From: Salinisphaera sp. LB1
GTDB taxonomy: Bacteria; Pseudomonadota; Gammaproteobacteria; Nevskiales; Salinisphaeraceae
Assembly (NCBI RefSeq): GCF_003177035.1
Contig: NZ_CP029488.1
Span: forward strand, 3,038,001-3,102,000
Length of the DNA: 64,000 bases
Reading direction: 5' to 3'
In this document: positions 10,826 to 19,602 of the stretch, one piece after another
Numbering within the stretch: the stretch's first letter is position 1
How the letters are laid out: each line of letters opens with the position of its first letter
Translations under genes and position numbers: made by a program
Notes under the pieces: model-generated
Databases searched by the model: none
What the model was told of the DNA's origin: nothing
What the model saw: only the letters and a program-made list of their open reading frames with translations

Positions 10826-13120
10826 GTGATGGGCCATGGGCCGACCGGCTCGCTGGCGTCGTTTGCCGTGTTCGACGATGTCCGGCTGATCGCCGTCGCC
10901 GGCGTGGCGGCCGTCACGGCCGTGTATCAATTGCCCGAACTGCCCAGCCCGGCCTGGTTGCTGGCCCCGCTGCTGCTTTGTCTGGCCCGGTTCCCTGGCC
11001 GCGCATTATTGGCCGTCGTCTGCACGATGGCGGCCTGGAGCCTGATTCAGGCCCACCACGCCATGGCCGATCGCCTGCCGGCGGCGGCCGATGGCGAGAT
11101 CGTATCGTTGACCGGTCATGTGGTCGGTCTGCCGGAGGCCGGGCGTTATCGCACACGCTTCGAGATGACGACGAGCGATCCGGCCCGACGGCTGCGCCTG
11201 TCGTGGTACGACAAGCCGCCGGCGCTGGCGCCCGGCGATTGCCTGCATGTCCGGGCCAAGCTGTCGACGCCGCACGGCTCGGCCAATCCGGGCGGCTTCG
11301 ACTACAGCGGCTGGCTCTGGCGCCAGGGGATCGACGCCACCGGCTATGTCCGCGATTCCGCTGCATGCCATGCGGCACCGGTCCGGAGCGTCGATCGCCT
11401 GCGCCATGCCGCGCTGCAACGCCTCGCGCCCATTCTGCAACAGCAGCCCATGCGCGGCCTGATCGAGGCGTTGTCGCTGGGCGTGCGACAACACATCACC
11501 GATGCCCAGTGGGCCACGCTGCGCGCTACCGGCACCACGCATCTGGTGGCGATATCGGGCCTGCATATCGGCCTGATCGCGGGCCTGTTGTTTGCCATCG
11601 CCCGCTGGCTGACGCTGCGTACGCCAGCGGCGCGCCAGGCGCGGCGCGTAGCCGCTGTGGTGGCAATGGCCGGGGCCATCGGCTATGCCGCACTGGCCGG
11701 CTGGGCGCTGCCCACCCAGCGCGCGGTGATCATGGCCGCCGTGTTGTTGACGGCGGTGGGAGTCGAACGCGATATCGGCGCCAGCCGGGCGCTGGCCTGG
11801 GCGGCGTTGATCGTGGTCCTGTGGCATCCGGCCTCGGTGATTGCGCCCGGTTTCTGGCTGTCCTTTGCGGCGGTCGCATGGTTGATCTGGATCGCGACCC
11901 TGGTGGACGGGGCCTGGTGGCGCAAGGCGCTGTACTTCCAGCTCGGTCTGGTGGTCGTGCTGATGCCGCTCACGCTCTGGTTCTTTGGCCAGGCGTCGCT
12001 GGTGGCGCCGCTGGTCAACGCGCTCCTGATCCCGGCGGCCAGCCTCGCGGTACCGCTGGTGCTCGCGGGTGGGGTGGCCGCGCTGGTGGCGCCGGCCGGT
12101 GCGGGCGGCTGGTTGCTGGCCAAGATCGCCGCGGCGCTGGCCGCGCTGTGGCCGGGGCTGGAATGGGCGGCGCAATGGCCGCTGGCGTCATTCCATCACG
12201 TGTTGCCGGGCGGGCTGGCGCTCGTCCTCGCCGTTACGGGCCTGTGGCTGGCGGCCGTGCCGGTGCCATGGCGACTTCGTGCGCTCGGCGCGCTGCTCAT
12301 TCTGCCGGCGGTCATCGGCTGGCGCCCGTCCGGTCAGGCCATCGCGCCCGGCCGCTTTCGCCTGACCGTGCTCGATGTCGGACAGGGGCTGGCGAGCGTG
12401 GTGCGCACCGCGCATCACACGCTGGTGTTCGACGCGGGACCGGCGTACCGCACCGGTTTCGATGCCGGCGCCATGATCGTGTTGCCGTATCTGCGCCAGG
12501 TCGGGCGGCTTGAAGTCGATCGGCTGTTGATCAGCCACGGCGATATGGATCATGTCGGCGGCGCAGCGGCGGTCGTGGCGCAGGCCGAGGTGTCGCATCG
12601 CCAGGGCGCGCACAGCGGGGATCCGTGCCGCGCCGGCCAGCATTGGCGGTGGGACGGTGTGGATTTCGACCTGCTCTATCCGAGCGAGGCCGAAGCCGCC
12701 GACGCGCATGACAGCAATGAGCATTCCTGTGTGCTGCGGATTCATGCGCCGGGCGCGAGTGTGCTCATGACCGGCGACATCGAGGCGCCGGGCGAGCGGG
12801 CGCTGCTGGATCGAGAAGTCGAAGCGATCGCGAGCGATGTCCTGGTGGTGCCGCACCATGGCAGCACGACCTCGTCTTCGCCGGCTTTCATCAACGCAGT
12901 GGACCCGGCGGTGGCGCTGGTATCCACCGGCTGGCACAACCGCTGGGGATTTCCGCGGCCAGCGGTCGTGTCCCGTTATCAAGCGCGCGGCATCGAGCTG
13001 TTCAATACCGCGACAGCCGGGGCGCTGGAGGTGGCGTGGCCGGCGCCGCATGCGCCGCGGGTGGCACGTTGGCGTTGGCAGCACCGTCGTTTCTGGCAGC
13101 AGCCGCGGCCCGGCGGGTAG
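10826..13120 (+). CDS. comEC: DNA internalization channel protein ComEC/Rec2
   Basis: This 764-residue polytopic inner-membrane protein forms the channel for single-stranded DNA uptake in natural transformation. The N-terminal DUF4131 region contains TPHGSANPGGFDYSGWLWRQGI. The Competence domain has many transmembrane helices and HLVAISGLHIGLIAGLLF. The C-terminal metallo-beta-lactamase-like nuclease domain has LDVGQGLASVV, ISHGDMDHVGGAA (about residue 570) and VPHHGSTTSSS. The start is GTG 10826 or ATG 10829, both just after a GGGGGGAG ribosome site at 10819-10826. The IS copy ends at 10817, so any native promoter has been separated from the gene. Expression probably depends on the IS or read-through. 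Confidence 0.93.
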   Translation: MMGHGPTGSLASFAVFDDVRLIAVAGVAAVTAVYQLPELPSPAWLLAPLLLCLARFPGRALLAVVCTMAAWSLIQAHHAMADRLPAAADGEIVSLTGHVVGLPEAGRYRTRFEMTTSDPARRLRLSWYDKPPALAPGDCLHVRAKLSTPHGSANPGGFDYSGWLWRQGIDATGYVRDSAACHAAPVRSVDRLRHAALQRLAPILQQQPMRGLIEALSLGVRQHITDAQWATLRATGTTHLVAISGLHIGLIAGLLFAIARWLTLRTPAARQARRVAAVVAMAGAIGYAALAGWALPTQRAVIMAAVLLTAVGVERDIGASRALAWAALIVVLWHPASVIAPGFWLSFAAVAWLIWIATLVDGAWWRKALYFQLGLVVVLMPLTLWFFGQASLVAPLVNALLIPAASLAVPLVLAGGVAALVAPAGAGGWLLAKIAAALAALWPGLEWAAQWPLASFHHVLPGGLALVLAVTGLWLAAVPVPWRLRALGALLILPAVIGWRPSGQAIAPGRFRLTVLDVGQGLASVVRTAHHTLVFDAGPAYRTGFDAGAMIVLPYLRQVGRLEVDRLLISHGDMDHVGGAAAVVAQAEVSHRQGAHSGDPCRAGQHWRWDGVDFDLLYPSEAEAADAHDSNEHSCVLRIHAPGASVLMTGDIEAPGERALLDREVEAIASDVLVVPHHGSTTSSSPAFINAVDPAVALVSTGWHNRWGFPRPAVVSRYQARGIELFNTATAGALEVAWPAPHAPRVARWRWQHRRFWQQPRPGG

Positions 13121-13276
13121 CCCCTCGGCAACTGCATGATTATCATGCGCGTTCACGGCAGGGGCCGTGGGAGCGGCCATGGCGAGCCATGCGGCGGCTC
13201 GTCCGAGCCAGCCGGCTGCCGCGAGCCGGGGCGACAGGGAGCAGTCCAGTTGGCGCGCAACAGCATCCAAACCGAT

Positions 13277-15019
13277 ATGCCGATCGGGGAAATCTATCCC
13301 CGTCTGCTGCGCTACACCTGGCGCTACAAGCACTGGCTGGCTTTCGCGGGCGTCGGCATGGCGGTGTACGCCGGTGCCGACACGGCACTGATCTATATCC
13401 TCAAGCCGCTGCTGGACGGCAGCATCGTGCATCGCGATCCGTGGATGATCCGCTGGATCCCGGTTTTCATCCTGGGCCTGTTCGTCGGTCGCGGCATCGC
13501 CGGGTTCGTGGCCAGTTATTGCATGGCCTGGGTGGCCAACCACGTGGTCTACAACGTGCGTTCGGATGTGTTCGAGAAGTTCCTGCGGCTGCCAGCGAGC
13601 TTCTTCGACCGTCATACCACCGGCCGCACGACGGCGATGCTGACGTATTACACGAGCCAGATCTCCGGGGCGGCCACCAGCGCAATCACCATCGTGATCC
13701 AGGATACCCTGCGCATCGTGGGTTTCACGCTGCTGATGTTCTGGGTCAACTGGTCGCTGGCGCTGATCACGCTTCTGGTGGGGCCGATCATTGCGTTGAT
13801 CGTCAATCATGTGTCCAGGCGATTCCGGCGCTACAGCGCCACCATTCAGCAGTCGATGGGCGACATCACGCACATCAGCGAAGAGGCGCTGACCGGCCAG
13901 CGCGTGGTCAAGGTCTTCGGTGGCGAGGGCCAGGAGCGCGATGCGTTCGAGCGGGTCAACCGCCGCAATCGGCAGGTGTCGATGCGCAAGGCCACCACGA
14001 GCGCGGCGAGCATACCGGTGATTCAGTTCATCGCGGCCATCGCCATTGCGTTCGTGGTCGCGGTGGCGGTGCACAATACCGGCGGCGGCGTGATGACGCC
14101 GGGCGATCTGGCTACCTTCTTCGGCGCCATGATGGGGACGATGGGCCCGATCAAGCGCCTCACCGGCGTCAACGCTACGATTCAGGCGGGGATGGCGGCC
14201 GCGGGTGCGATTTTCGAATTGATCGACGAGCCGGGCGAGCCCGATCGCGGCACGCGCCGACTGGCACGCGCCGCGGGCCGGATCGATGTCGCGAATGTAT
14301 CGTTTCGTTATCCGGGCGGTGATCACGACGTGCTGGACGACATCAGCTTCCATGTCGAACCCGGGCAGACGGTGGCGTTCGTGGGCCGCTCGGGTAGCGG
14401 CAAGTCGACGCTGCTGTCGTTGCTGCCGCGTTTCTACGATATCCAGACGGGGCGGATCGCACTCGACGATGTGCCCATCGCCGAGTACCGGCTGGCCGAT
14501 TTGCGGCGCCAGATCAGCCTGGTCGACCAGAACGTGGTGTTGTTCAACGACACGATTGCCGCCAACATCGCCTATGGCGCGCTCGGCGACACCCAGCGCG
14601 GGATGATCGAGGACGCCGCGCGTCGCGCCTACGCGGCTGACTTCATCGAGTCGCTGCCCGCGGGCTACGACACGCTTGTGGGGCAGAACGGCCTGATGCT
14701 CTCCGGCGGTCAGCGGCAGCGTGTGGCGATCGCGCGGGCACTGCTCAAGAATGCCCCGATCCTGATCCTCGACGAAGCCACCTCGGCCCTGGACACGGAG
14801 TCGGAGAAGGCGATCCAGAAGGGGCTCGACAACCTCATGCGCGATCGCACCACCCTGGTGATCGCGCATCGCCTGTCGACCATCCAGGATGCCGACCGCA
14901 TCGTGGTGATGCATGACGGCCGGGTGGTCGAGCAGGGCAGCCACGCGGAACTGATGGCGCATGAGGGCCATTACCGGGGCCTGCACGACATCCAGTTTGC
15001 ACGTCCGGACGGGGCGTGA
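13277..15019 (+). CDS. msbA: Lipid A export ATP-binding/permease protein MsbA
   Basis: This half-size ABC exporter flips core-lipid A across the inner membrane. The 580 residues match E. coli MsbA (582). Six transmembrane helices fill residues 1 to about 320. The nucleotide-binding domain has Walker A GRSGSGKSTLLS (about 371), signature LSGGQRQRVAIARALL (about 475), Walker B ILILDEATSALDTES (about 496) and the H-loop VIAHRLSTI. I start at ATG 13277 (MPIGEIYPRLLRYTWRYK), since the upstream extension to 13136 is low-complexity and unlike the family. The 156 bp after comEC hold no gene; exbB and exbD, often found here, are absent. Its stop overlaps the lpxK start. Confidence 0.94.
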   Translation: MPIGEIYPRLLRYTWRYKHWLAFAGVGMAVYAGADTALIYILKPLLDGSIVHRDPWMIRWIPVFILGLFVGRGIAGFVASYCMAWVANHVVYNVRSDVFEKFLRLPASFFDRHTTGRTTAMLTYYTSQISGAATSAITIVIQDTLRIVGFTLLMFWVNWSLALITLLVGPIIALIVNHVSRRFRRYSATIQQSMGDITHISEEALTGQRVVKVFGGEGQERDAFERVNRRNRQVSMRKATTSAASIPVIQFIAAIAIAFVVAVAVHNTGGGVMTPGDLATFFGAMMGTMGPIKRLTGVNATIQAGMAAAGAIFELIDEPGEPDRGTRRLARAAGRIDVANVSFRYPGGDHDVLDDISFHVEPGQTVAFVGRSGSGKSTLLSLLPRFYDIQTGRIALDDVPIAEYRLADLRRQISLVDQNVVLFNDTIAANIAYGALGDTQRGMIEDAARRAYAADFIESLPAGYDTLVGQNGLMLSGGQRQRVAIARALLKNAPILILDEATSALDTESEKAIQKGLDNLMRDRTTLVIAHRLSTIQDADRIVVMHDGRVVEQGSHAELMAHEGHYRGLHDIQFARPDGA

Positions 15020-16011
15020 GCCGATCGCGGTGGTCGGCGGCGATCGAGCGGCGCTGGTATGGTGCGCATGCGCTCTGGGCGCTGGTGCCGCTGGCCGTAC
15101 TCTACCGCATGATCGTGGCCGGCCGCCGGATAGCGTACCGGCGGGGCTGGTGGGCCGCGCAACGCGTCGCGCGGCCGGTGCTCGTGGTGGGCAACATCAG
15201 CGTCGGTGGCAGCGGCAAGACGCCGCTCACATTGGCCGTGATCGCACGTGCGCGCGCGCTCGGGCTGCGCCCCGGGCTGGTCGCGCGCGGCTATGGCGGA
15301 CGCGCCGCGCATTATCCGCTGACGGTGCGCGCCGACACGCGACCCGTCGAGGGCGGCGACGAGCCGGTCCTGATTGCACAGCGCACCGGCATCCCGGTGG
15401 TGGTCGATCCGGACCGGGTGGCGGCGGCGCGGCATCTGATCGCCGGGCACGATGTCGATCTGGTCATCGCCGACGATGGCTTGCAGCACTACCGGCTGGC
15501 GCGCGACGCCGAGATCGCCGTGCGGGACGCGCGCCGCGGCTACGGTAACGGCTGGCTGCTGCCGGCCGGGCCCCTGCGCGAGCCGAAAAAGCGTCTGGCT
15601 TGGGTCGATCTGGAGTGTGTCCAGGGTGCGGGCCGCGATTTCTGGCTTGAGCCAGGCATGGCGCGTTCGCTGCGCGATGGCCGGATGGCGGCGCTGGAGA
15701 GCTTTCGCGGCACGACGGTGCATGCCGTGGCCGGCATCGGCGAGCCGGCGCGGTTTTTCGATATGCTCGAAGCCGCCGGTCTCGACGTGATTCGGCATGC
15801 CGCGCCCGATCACCATCGTTACCGGCGCGCCGACCTCGCGTTTGGCGACGATCGGCCCGTGTTGATGACCGAAAAGGATGCGGTGAAATGCACGCGCTTC
15901 GGCGACCGCGACCTCTGGGCCGTGCCGGTCACCACGCGCTTGTCGCCCGATTGTACGAACGAAATCGATGCGTTACTGCGGCGCATCGTCCCCATGCAGG
16001 AGCACGAATGA
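15016..16011 (+). CDS. lpxK: Tetraacyldisaccharide 4'-kinase
   Basis: LpxK phosphorylates the disaccharide precursor to make lipid IVA at the inner membrane. The 331-residue protein has an N-terminal membrane anchor helix (ALWALVPLAVLYRMIVAG) and the family P-loop VGNISVGGSGKTPLTLAV (about residues 58-75). ARGYGGR, GDEPVLIA, DDGLQHYRLARD and LMTEKDAVKC follow. The start is GTG 15016, overlapping the msbA stop as GTGA. The next gene, kdsB, begins in an ATGA overlap, so msbA-lpxK-kdsB is a tightly coupled lipid A/Kdo operon. The small ycaR/trm112-like gene often found between lpxK and kdsB is missing. Confidence 0.94.
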   Translation: MSRSRWSAAIERRWYGAHALWALVPLAVLYRMIVAGRRIAYRRGWWAAQRVARPVLVVGNISVGGSGKTPLTLAVIARARALGLRPGLVARGYGGRAAHYPLTVRADTRPVEGGDEPVLIAQRTGIPVVVDPDRVAAARHLIAGHDVDLVIADDGLQHYRLARDAEIAVRDARRGYGNGWLLPAGPLREPKKRLAWVDLECVQGAGRDFWLEPGMARSLRDGRMAALESFRGTTVHAVAGIGEPARFFDMLEAAGLDVIRHAAPDHHRYRRADLAFGDDRPVLMTEKDAVKCTRFGDRDLWAVPVTTRLSPDCTNEIDALLRRIVPMQEHE

Positions 16012-16751
16012 ATTTTCACGTCGTCATTCCGGCCCGACTGGCCAGTACGCGTCTTCCGGGCAAGGTGCTGCGCGAGATCGCGGGCCGGCCGATGGTCGAG
16101 CACGTCTGTCGGGCCGCGTCGGCGAGTTCCGCGGCTTCGGTGATCGTGGCGACCGATTCGGCGGAAATCGCGGCGGCGGTCGAACGGGCCGGCGCGCGGG
16201 CGGTCATGACGCGCCCGGAGCATAGCTGTGGGAGTGATCGCATCGCGGAAGTGGTGGCGGGGGCGCAGTGGTCGGCCGACGCGATCGTGGTCAATGTGCA
16301 GGCGGATGAGCCCATGATGCCGCCCGCCTTGATCGATCAGGTGGCACAGGCACTGCACGACGATCCCGGCGCCGCGATGGCTACGGCCGCGACGCCGATC
16401 GCCAGCGCCGAGGATTTTCGCAACCCGAACATCGTGAAGGTGGTGGCGGCGAGAGGACGCGCGCTGTATTTCAGCCGGGCGCCGATTCCCTATCATCGCG
16501 ACAGCGGCAACACTGCCTTCGACGGCGCGGCCCTGCGCCATCTTGGCATCTACGCCTACCGGGTCGATGCCCTGCGGACCTTCGCCGCCACCGCGCCCGG
16601 TTTTCTCGAGCGGCATGAATCGCTGGAGCAGCTGCGCGCCTTCGATATCGGGCTGCCGATCGCATTGGTTGATGCCGTGGCCCTGCCGGGGCCCGGGGTC
16701 GACACCGAAGCCGATCTTGCTCTCGTGACACAGCGGATGCAGGGCGCATGA
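16008..16751 (+). CDS. kdsB: 3-deoxy-manno-octulosonate cytidylyltransferase
   Basis: KdsB activates Kdo as CMP-Kdo in the cytoplasm for transfer to lipid IVA. The protein has 247 residues, the normal size. Motifs are VIPARLASTRLPGKVL (nucleotide binding), RPEHSCGSDRIAEV, NVQADEPMM, YFSRAPIPYHRD, HLGIYAYRVDAL and GVDTEADL near the C-terminus. ATG 16008 is chosen because it opens the conserved strand and overlaps the lpxK stop by 4 nt. Upstream in-frame codons only retranslate lpxK. The stop overlaps the phosphatase start as ATGA. Confidence 0.95.
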   Translation: MNFHVVIPARLASTRLPGKVLREIAGRPMVEHVCRAASASSAASVIVATDSAEIAAAVERAGARAVMTRPEHSCGSDRIAEVVAGAQWSADAIVVNVQADEPMMPPALIDQVAQALHDDPGAAMATAATPIASAEDFRNPNIVKVVAARGRALYFSRAPIPYHRDSGNTAFDGAALRHLGIYAYRVDALRTFAATAPGFLERHESLEQLRAFDIGLPIALVDAVALPGPGVDTEADLALVTQRMQGA

Positions 16752-17257
16752 GCGGGATCGAGAACAACGCCGAAATGCGTGTCCTGTTCGTGTGTCTCGG
16801 CAATATCTGCCGATCGCCCACGGCCGAGGGCATCATGAGACGCCGCCTCGACGCGGCGGGTCTGGCCGAGCGTGTGGTCGTGGATTCCGCCGGCACCGGG
16901 CCGTGGCACGTGGGGGAGCCGCCGGATCGGCGCGCCATGGCGGCGGCCGCTGCCCGCGGCTACGATCTCAGCCGCCTGCGCGGGCGTCAGGTATCGCCGG
17001 TCGATCTGGCGGCCTTCGACTATGTCATTGCCATGGATGAGAGCAATCTCGCCGATCTTCGGGCCATGGCCGATGGTCGTCGCGAATTGTTGGAGAGAAT
17101 CGCCCTGCTCGGCGACTTCAGCGCCGAATACCGGGGCCAGCCGGTGGGCGACCCGTATTACGGCGGCGCTGGTGGATTCGATCGCGTACTGAACATGATC
17201 GAAACCTGTATTGAAGGGCTGATCGTCGATATCAGCGGGCGTCTCGTCGCACGCTAA
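16748..17257 (+). CDS. Low-molecular-weight protein-tyrosine phosphatase
   Basis: This 169-residue phosphatase carries the P-loop CX5R motif VCLGNICRSPTAEG (Cys about residue 16) and the general acid aspartate in VGDPYYGGAGGFDRVL. Family members dephosphorylate tyrosine kinases or arginine residues; in many gammaproteobacteria they act on Wzc-type exopolysaccharide kinases, but no such kinase gene is in the window. The start at 16748 overlaps kdsB by 4 nt. An alternative ATG at 16775 (MRVLFVCLGN) fits the family N-terminus more closely and cannot be excluded. It is the last gene of the msbA operon and ends before a strong hairpin. Confidence 0.9.
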   Translation: MSGIENNAEMRVLFVCLGNICRSPTAEGIMRRRLDAAGLAERVVVDSAGTGPWHVGEPPDRRAMAAAAARGYDLSRLRGRQVSPVDLAAFDYVIAMDESNLADLRAMADGRRELLERIALLGDFSAEYRGQPVGDPYYGGAGGFDRVLNMIETCIEGLIVDISGRLVAR

Positions 17258-17266
17258 GCCGATCGG

Positions 17267-17297
17267 GCAACCGGCCCGCTTATAAGGGGCCGGTTGC
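17267..17297 (+). terminator. Strong hairpin at the end of the msbA-lpxK-kdsB-ptp operon
   Basis: An 11-bp perfect stem (17267-17277 with 17287-17297, GCAACCGGCCC and its complement) encloses a 9-nt loop 10 bases after the phosphatase stop. No T-run follows, so it may act as an RNA-stabilising or Rho-assisted end rather than a classical terminator. Confidence 0.5.
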
Positions 17298-17338
17298 GTA
17301 CGGTGTCCCGTCAAGTCAATTCATCGCCTTGTGTCGGC

Positions 17339-17370
17339 GCCTTGTCGTGCCGGGCGCGGCACGACAAGGC
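17339..17370. terminator. 13-bp perfect hairpin downstream of rne
   Basis: Bases 17339-17351 (GCCTTGTCGTGCC) pair perfectly with 17358-17370 around a 6-nt loop. It lies about 50 bp past the rne stop and about 80 bp past the converging phosphatase gene. Neither side has a T-run. It could end either transcript or protect its 3' end. Confidence 0.45.
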
Positions 17371-17418
17371 ACGCCCGATGCCGGGCGCGAACCGATGCAA
17401 CGGCCATCCGCCGAGCGA

Positions 17419-19602
17419 TCAGCGGGGCTTTTCCGGGCTTTCGTCGGCCTTGTCCGCAGACGCGGTCGAGGTGTCGTCCGGCTGGGTTTTCTCGCCGTCC
17501 TGCGTCGTGTCCTCGGCCTCGGCGTCGGCTCCGTGCGCGGCGTGCGACGCCTGCTCGGAACGTGTTTCCACCTGCGTCAGTTCGGGCTCGGCGGGGGACG
17601 CCGCCGCCTCGACGACCGCGGATGCCGCAACGCGTGTGGCAGCGGCGGCAACCGGTTCGTCATCGGGCGACGCGGTCGCGGCCGAATCGTGCTTCGCCTC
17701 GGCCGATGCATCGGCCACGCGGTCTTCGGTCTCGGGCTGCGATGGCGCCGCCGCACTGGTTTCGACCTGCTGCAGGCGGGCGCGCTCATCGTCGTCCGGT
17801 TCCGTAGCGCCGGCCGGCGCCGCGGTGTCGGACGCGTGCCCGGCTTCGTCTGCTTTCGGCTCGTGTGCGTTCGTGGCCGGCGTGACGCCAACGCGCTCCG
17901 ACGGGGGCTGCGAAGCGCTCGACGCGTCCGGGGTGGCGGCGTCCGTTGCCGGGGTGTCGACCGGTTTGCCGGCGGCCTCGCCCGACTCGGACACGGCAGC
18001 CGATTCCTCGACGCTGGCAGCCGGCGCTTCCCGCGGCGTCTTGTTCGGCTCGGCCGGCGCGGCGGCCTGGCCATCCGTGTCCTCACTGGCGGCCGCCTTG
18101 CGGGTGCTCGAACGCCGACGTTTCGGCTTGCTCTTGCGTGGCTTGTCGGCAATCTCGCTCGAATCCGCCGTCGTGCCGTCGTCCGGGCCGGCTGGCGCGC
18201 TCAGCGCGTCTTCGCCCGGGGTAGCGTCCGCCGTGTCGGCGGCGTTCGAAGCCTTGACCCGCCGGCGGCGTTTGGGCTTGTCCGGCTTGCCACCCTCGGG
18301 TTCGGTTTTCGATGCCGCGGGGGCTTCGTCGTCATTCTGGCTGGCGCTGCGGGCGTTATCGCTCGCGGTCACGGCCGACCAGGGCTTGTCCTCGACTTCG
18401 GGAAGCGCTGCCTTGGACTGGCGTTTTGTGCCGTTCTGGCCATCGGCGCTGCGCTCCGGGGTGTCGTCACTGGCGTCGGCATTGCCGCCGTTCCGTTTGG
18501 AAGATGCATCCGCTGATTCCTCGGCCTTCCGGTCTGCCGCGGGCGTATTGTTGTCGTCGCCCCCGGTCGTCTCGGCTTCGCCTGCGTCTGAACGGGGCTG
18601 GGCCTGGGTGGGCGAGGACTGATCCGCGCCCGACGCGTCGTCTTCGGCACTTGCCGCGCCGTTAGTAGCCGTCTCGCTTGTCGCGGCTGCCTTCTGTTCG
18701 TCGGTGTCGTTGTCCGTGCCGCCACTGCGCTTGCGGCCACCGCGCCGGCCGCGACCGCCACGCCGGCGGCGCCGGCCGCGCTTGGCTTCGCCCGATCCGG
18801 TATTGTCATCGGCGCCCGATGCGTCGTTGTTCGTCCGGTTCGGCTCGTCGGTGGCCTGATCGGCGTCGTCGGTTTTCGGCTCCGGCTTGCGGCTCGCGCT
18901 ATTGTCCGCGCGCTTGTTGCCCTGCGCGGACTGTTTGGCCTGTGCTTCGGCGGCCTTGCTGCGTGAATTGTCGGCGTCCTTGCGTGCCGCGGCGGCCTTG
19001 TCGCGGTTGCTCTGGGCCGTGTCCTCGGCCGGTGTGTCCGGCTTCCCGGCGTCCTGCTTCGGCGCCTTGTCCGCATCCTGGCCCGAACTCTGCTTCGGCG
19101 ACTGGCCGCTGCTGTTCTCGTCGCGACCGCGGTTGCGCCCGCCACGCCGACGATTGCCATTCCGGCTGTTGCCGTTGCCGCGGTTGTTGTCGTCATCCCG
19201 CGACTTGTCGCCGCGTGCATTCGTCTTCGCGTTGCCGTCGCCGGATTCTGCGCGCCGGCCGGCGGACTCATCGCCGGACTTCGCGTTCGCGCCGCGGCGG
19301 CGCTGGTCGTGTTCGGTTTTCTGCGTGGTTGTCTCGCGGCTGGCCGGACCCGGGCCTGACGGGCCGAGATCGGCCTCGCCGCTGAAGATGCGCCGAAGCG
19401 CGTCCCAGAGCTGCTGCCACGGGCTCATGCTGGCGGCCGGCTCGGGCGTCGCCGCCGGTGGCGGAGCGCTGGCGCTGGCGGGTTCGCTGGTGCTGGCGGG
19501 CTCGCTGCGCTCGATGACCGGTGCGTCGGGGCGGGCAACGCGCTTGACCGCGGGCTCCTCGCGGGCCTTGCGCGTACTGGTGTGGTGATCGGGTTCCGCC
19601 GG
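17419..19602 (-). pseudogene. rne: RNase E C-terminal scaffold half, out of frame with the catalytic half
   Basis: Read from the frameshift at 19603-19608, this frame continues the normal RNase E sequence ([19 protein letters not shown], then [17 protein letters not shown] at 19428, the amphipathic membrane-anchor type segment). It then becomes a long disordered tail rich in Asp, Ala, Glu and Arg. The tail has Arg-rich RNA-binding patches (RGRRRRRGGRGRRGGRKR and RRRGGRNRGRD) and many AEP/ADA repeats. Such tails bind degradosome partners and membrane. An ATG at 19428 could start a separate 669-residue product, but no ribosome site is evident. With one A removed the whole gene would encode about 1238 residues. 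Confidence 0.75.

Noticed and set aside
12188-14986. A 932-residue open frame antisense to comEC and msbA
   Set aside because: It spans two well-supported genes on the other strand and reads as low-complexity Arg/His/Ala sequence; a codon-bias shadow.
17302-17312. GTGTCCCGTCA resembling the end of the palindromic element
   Set aside because: Only 10 of 11 bases match and nothing else around it does; chance is likely.
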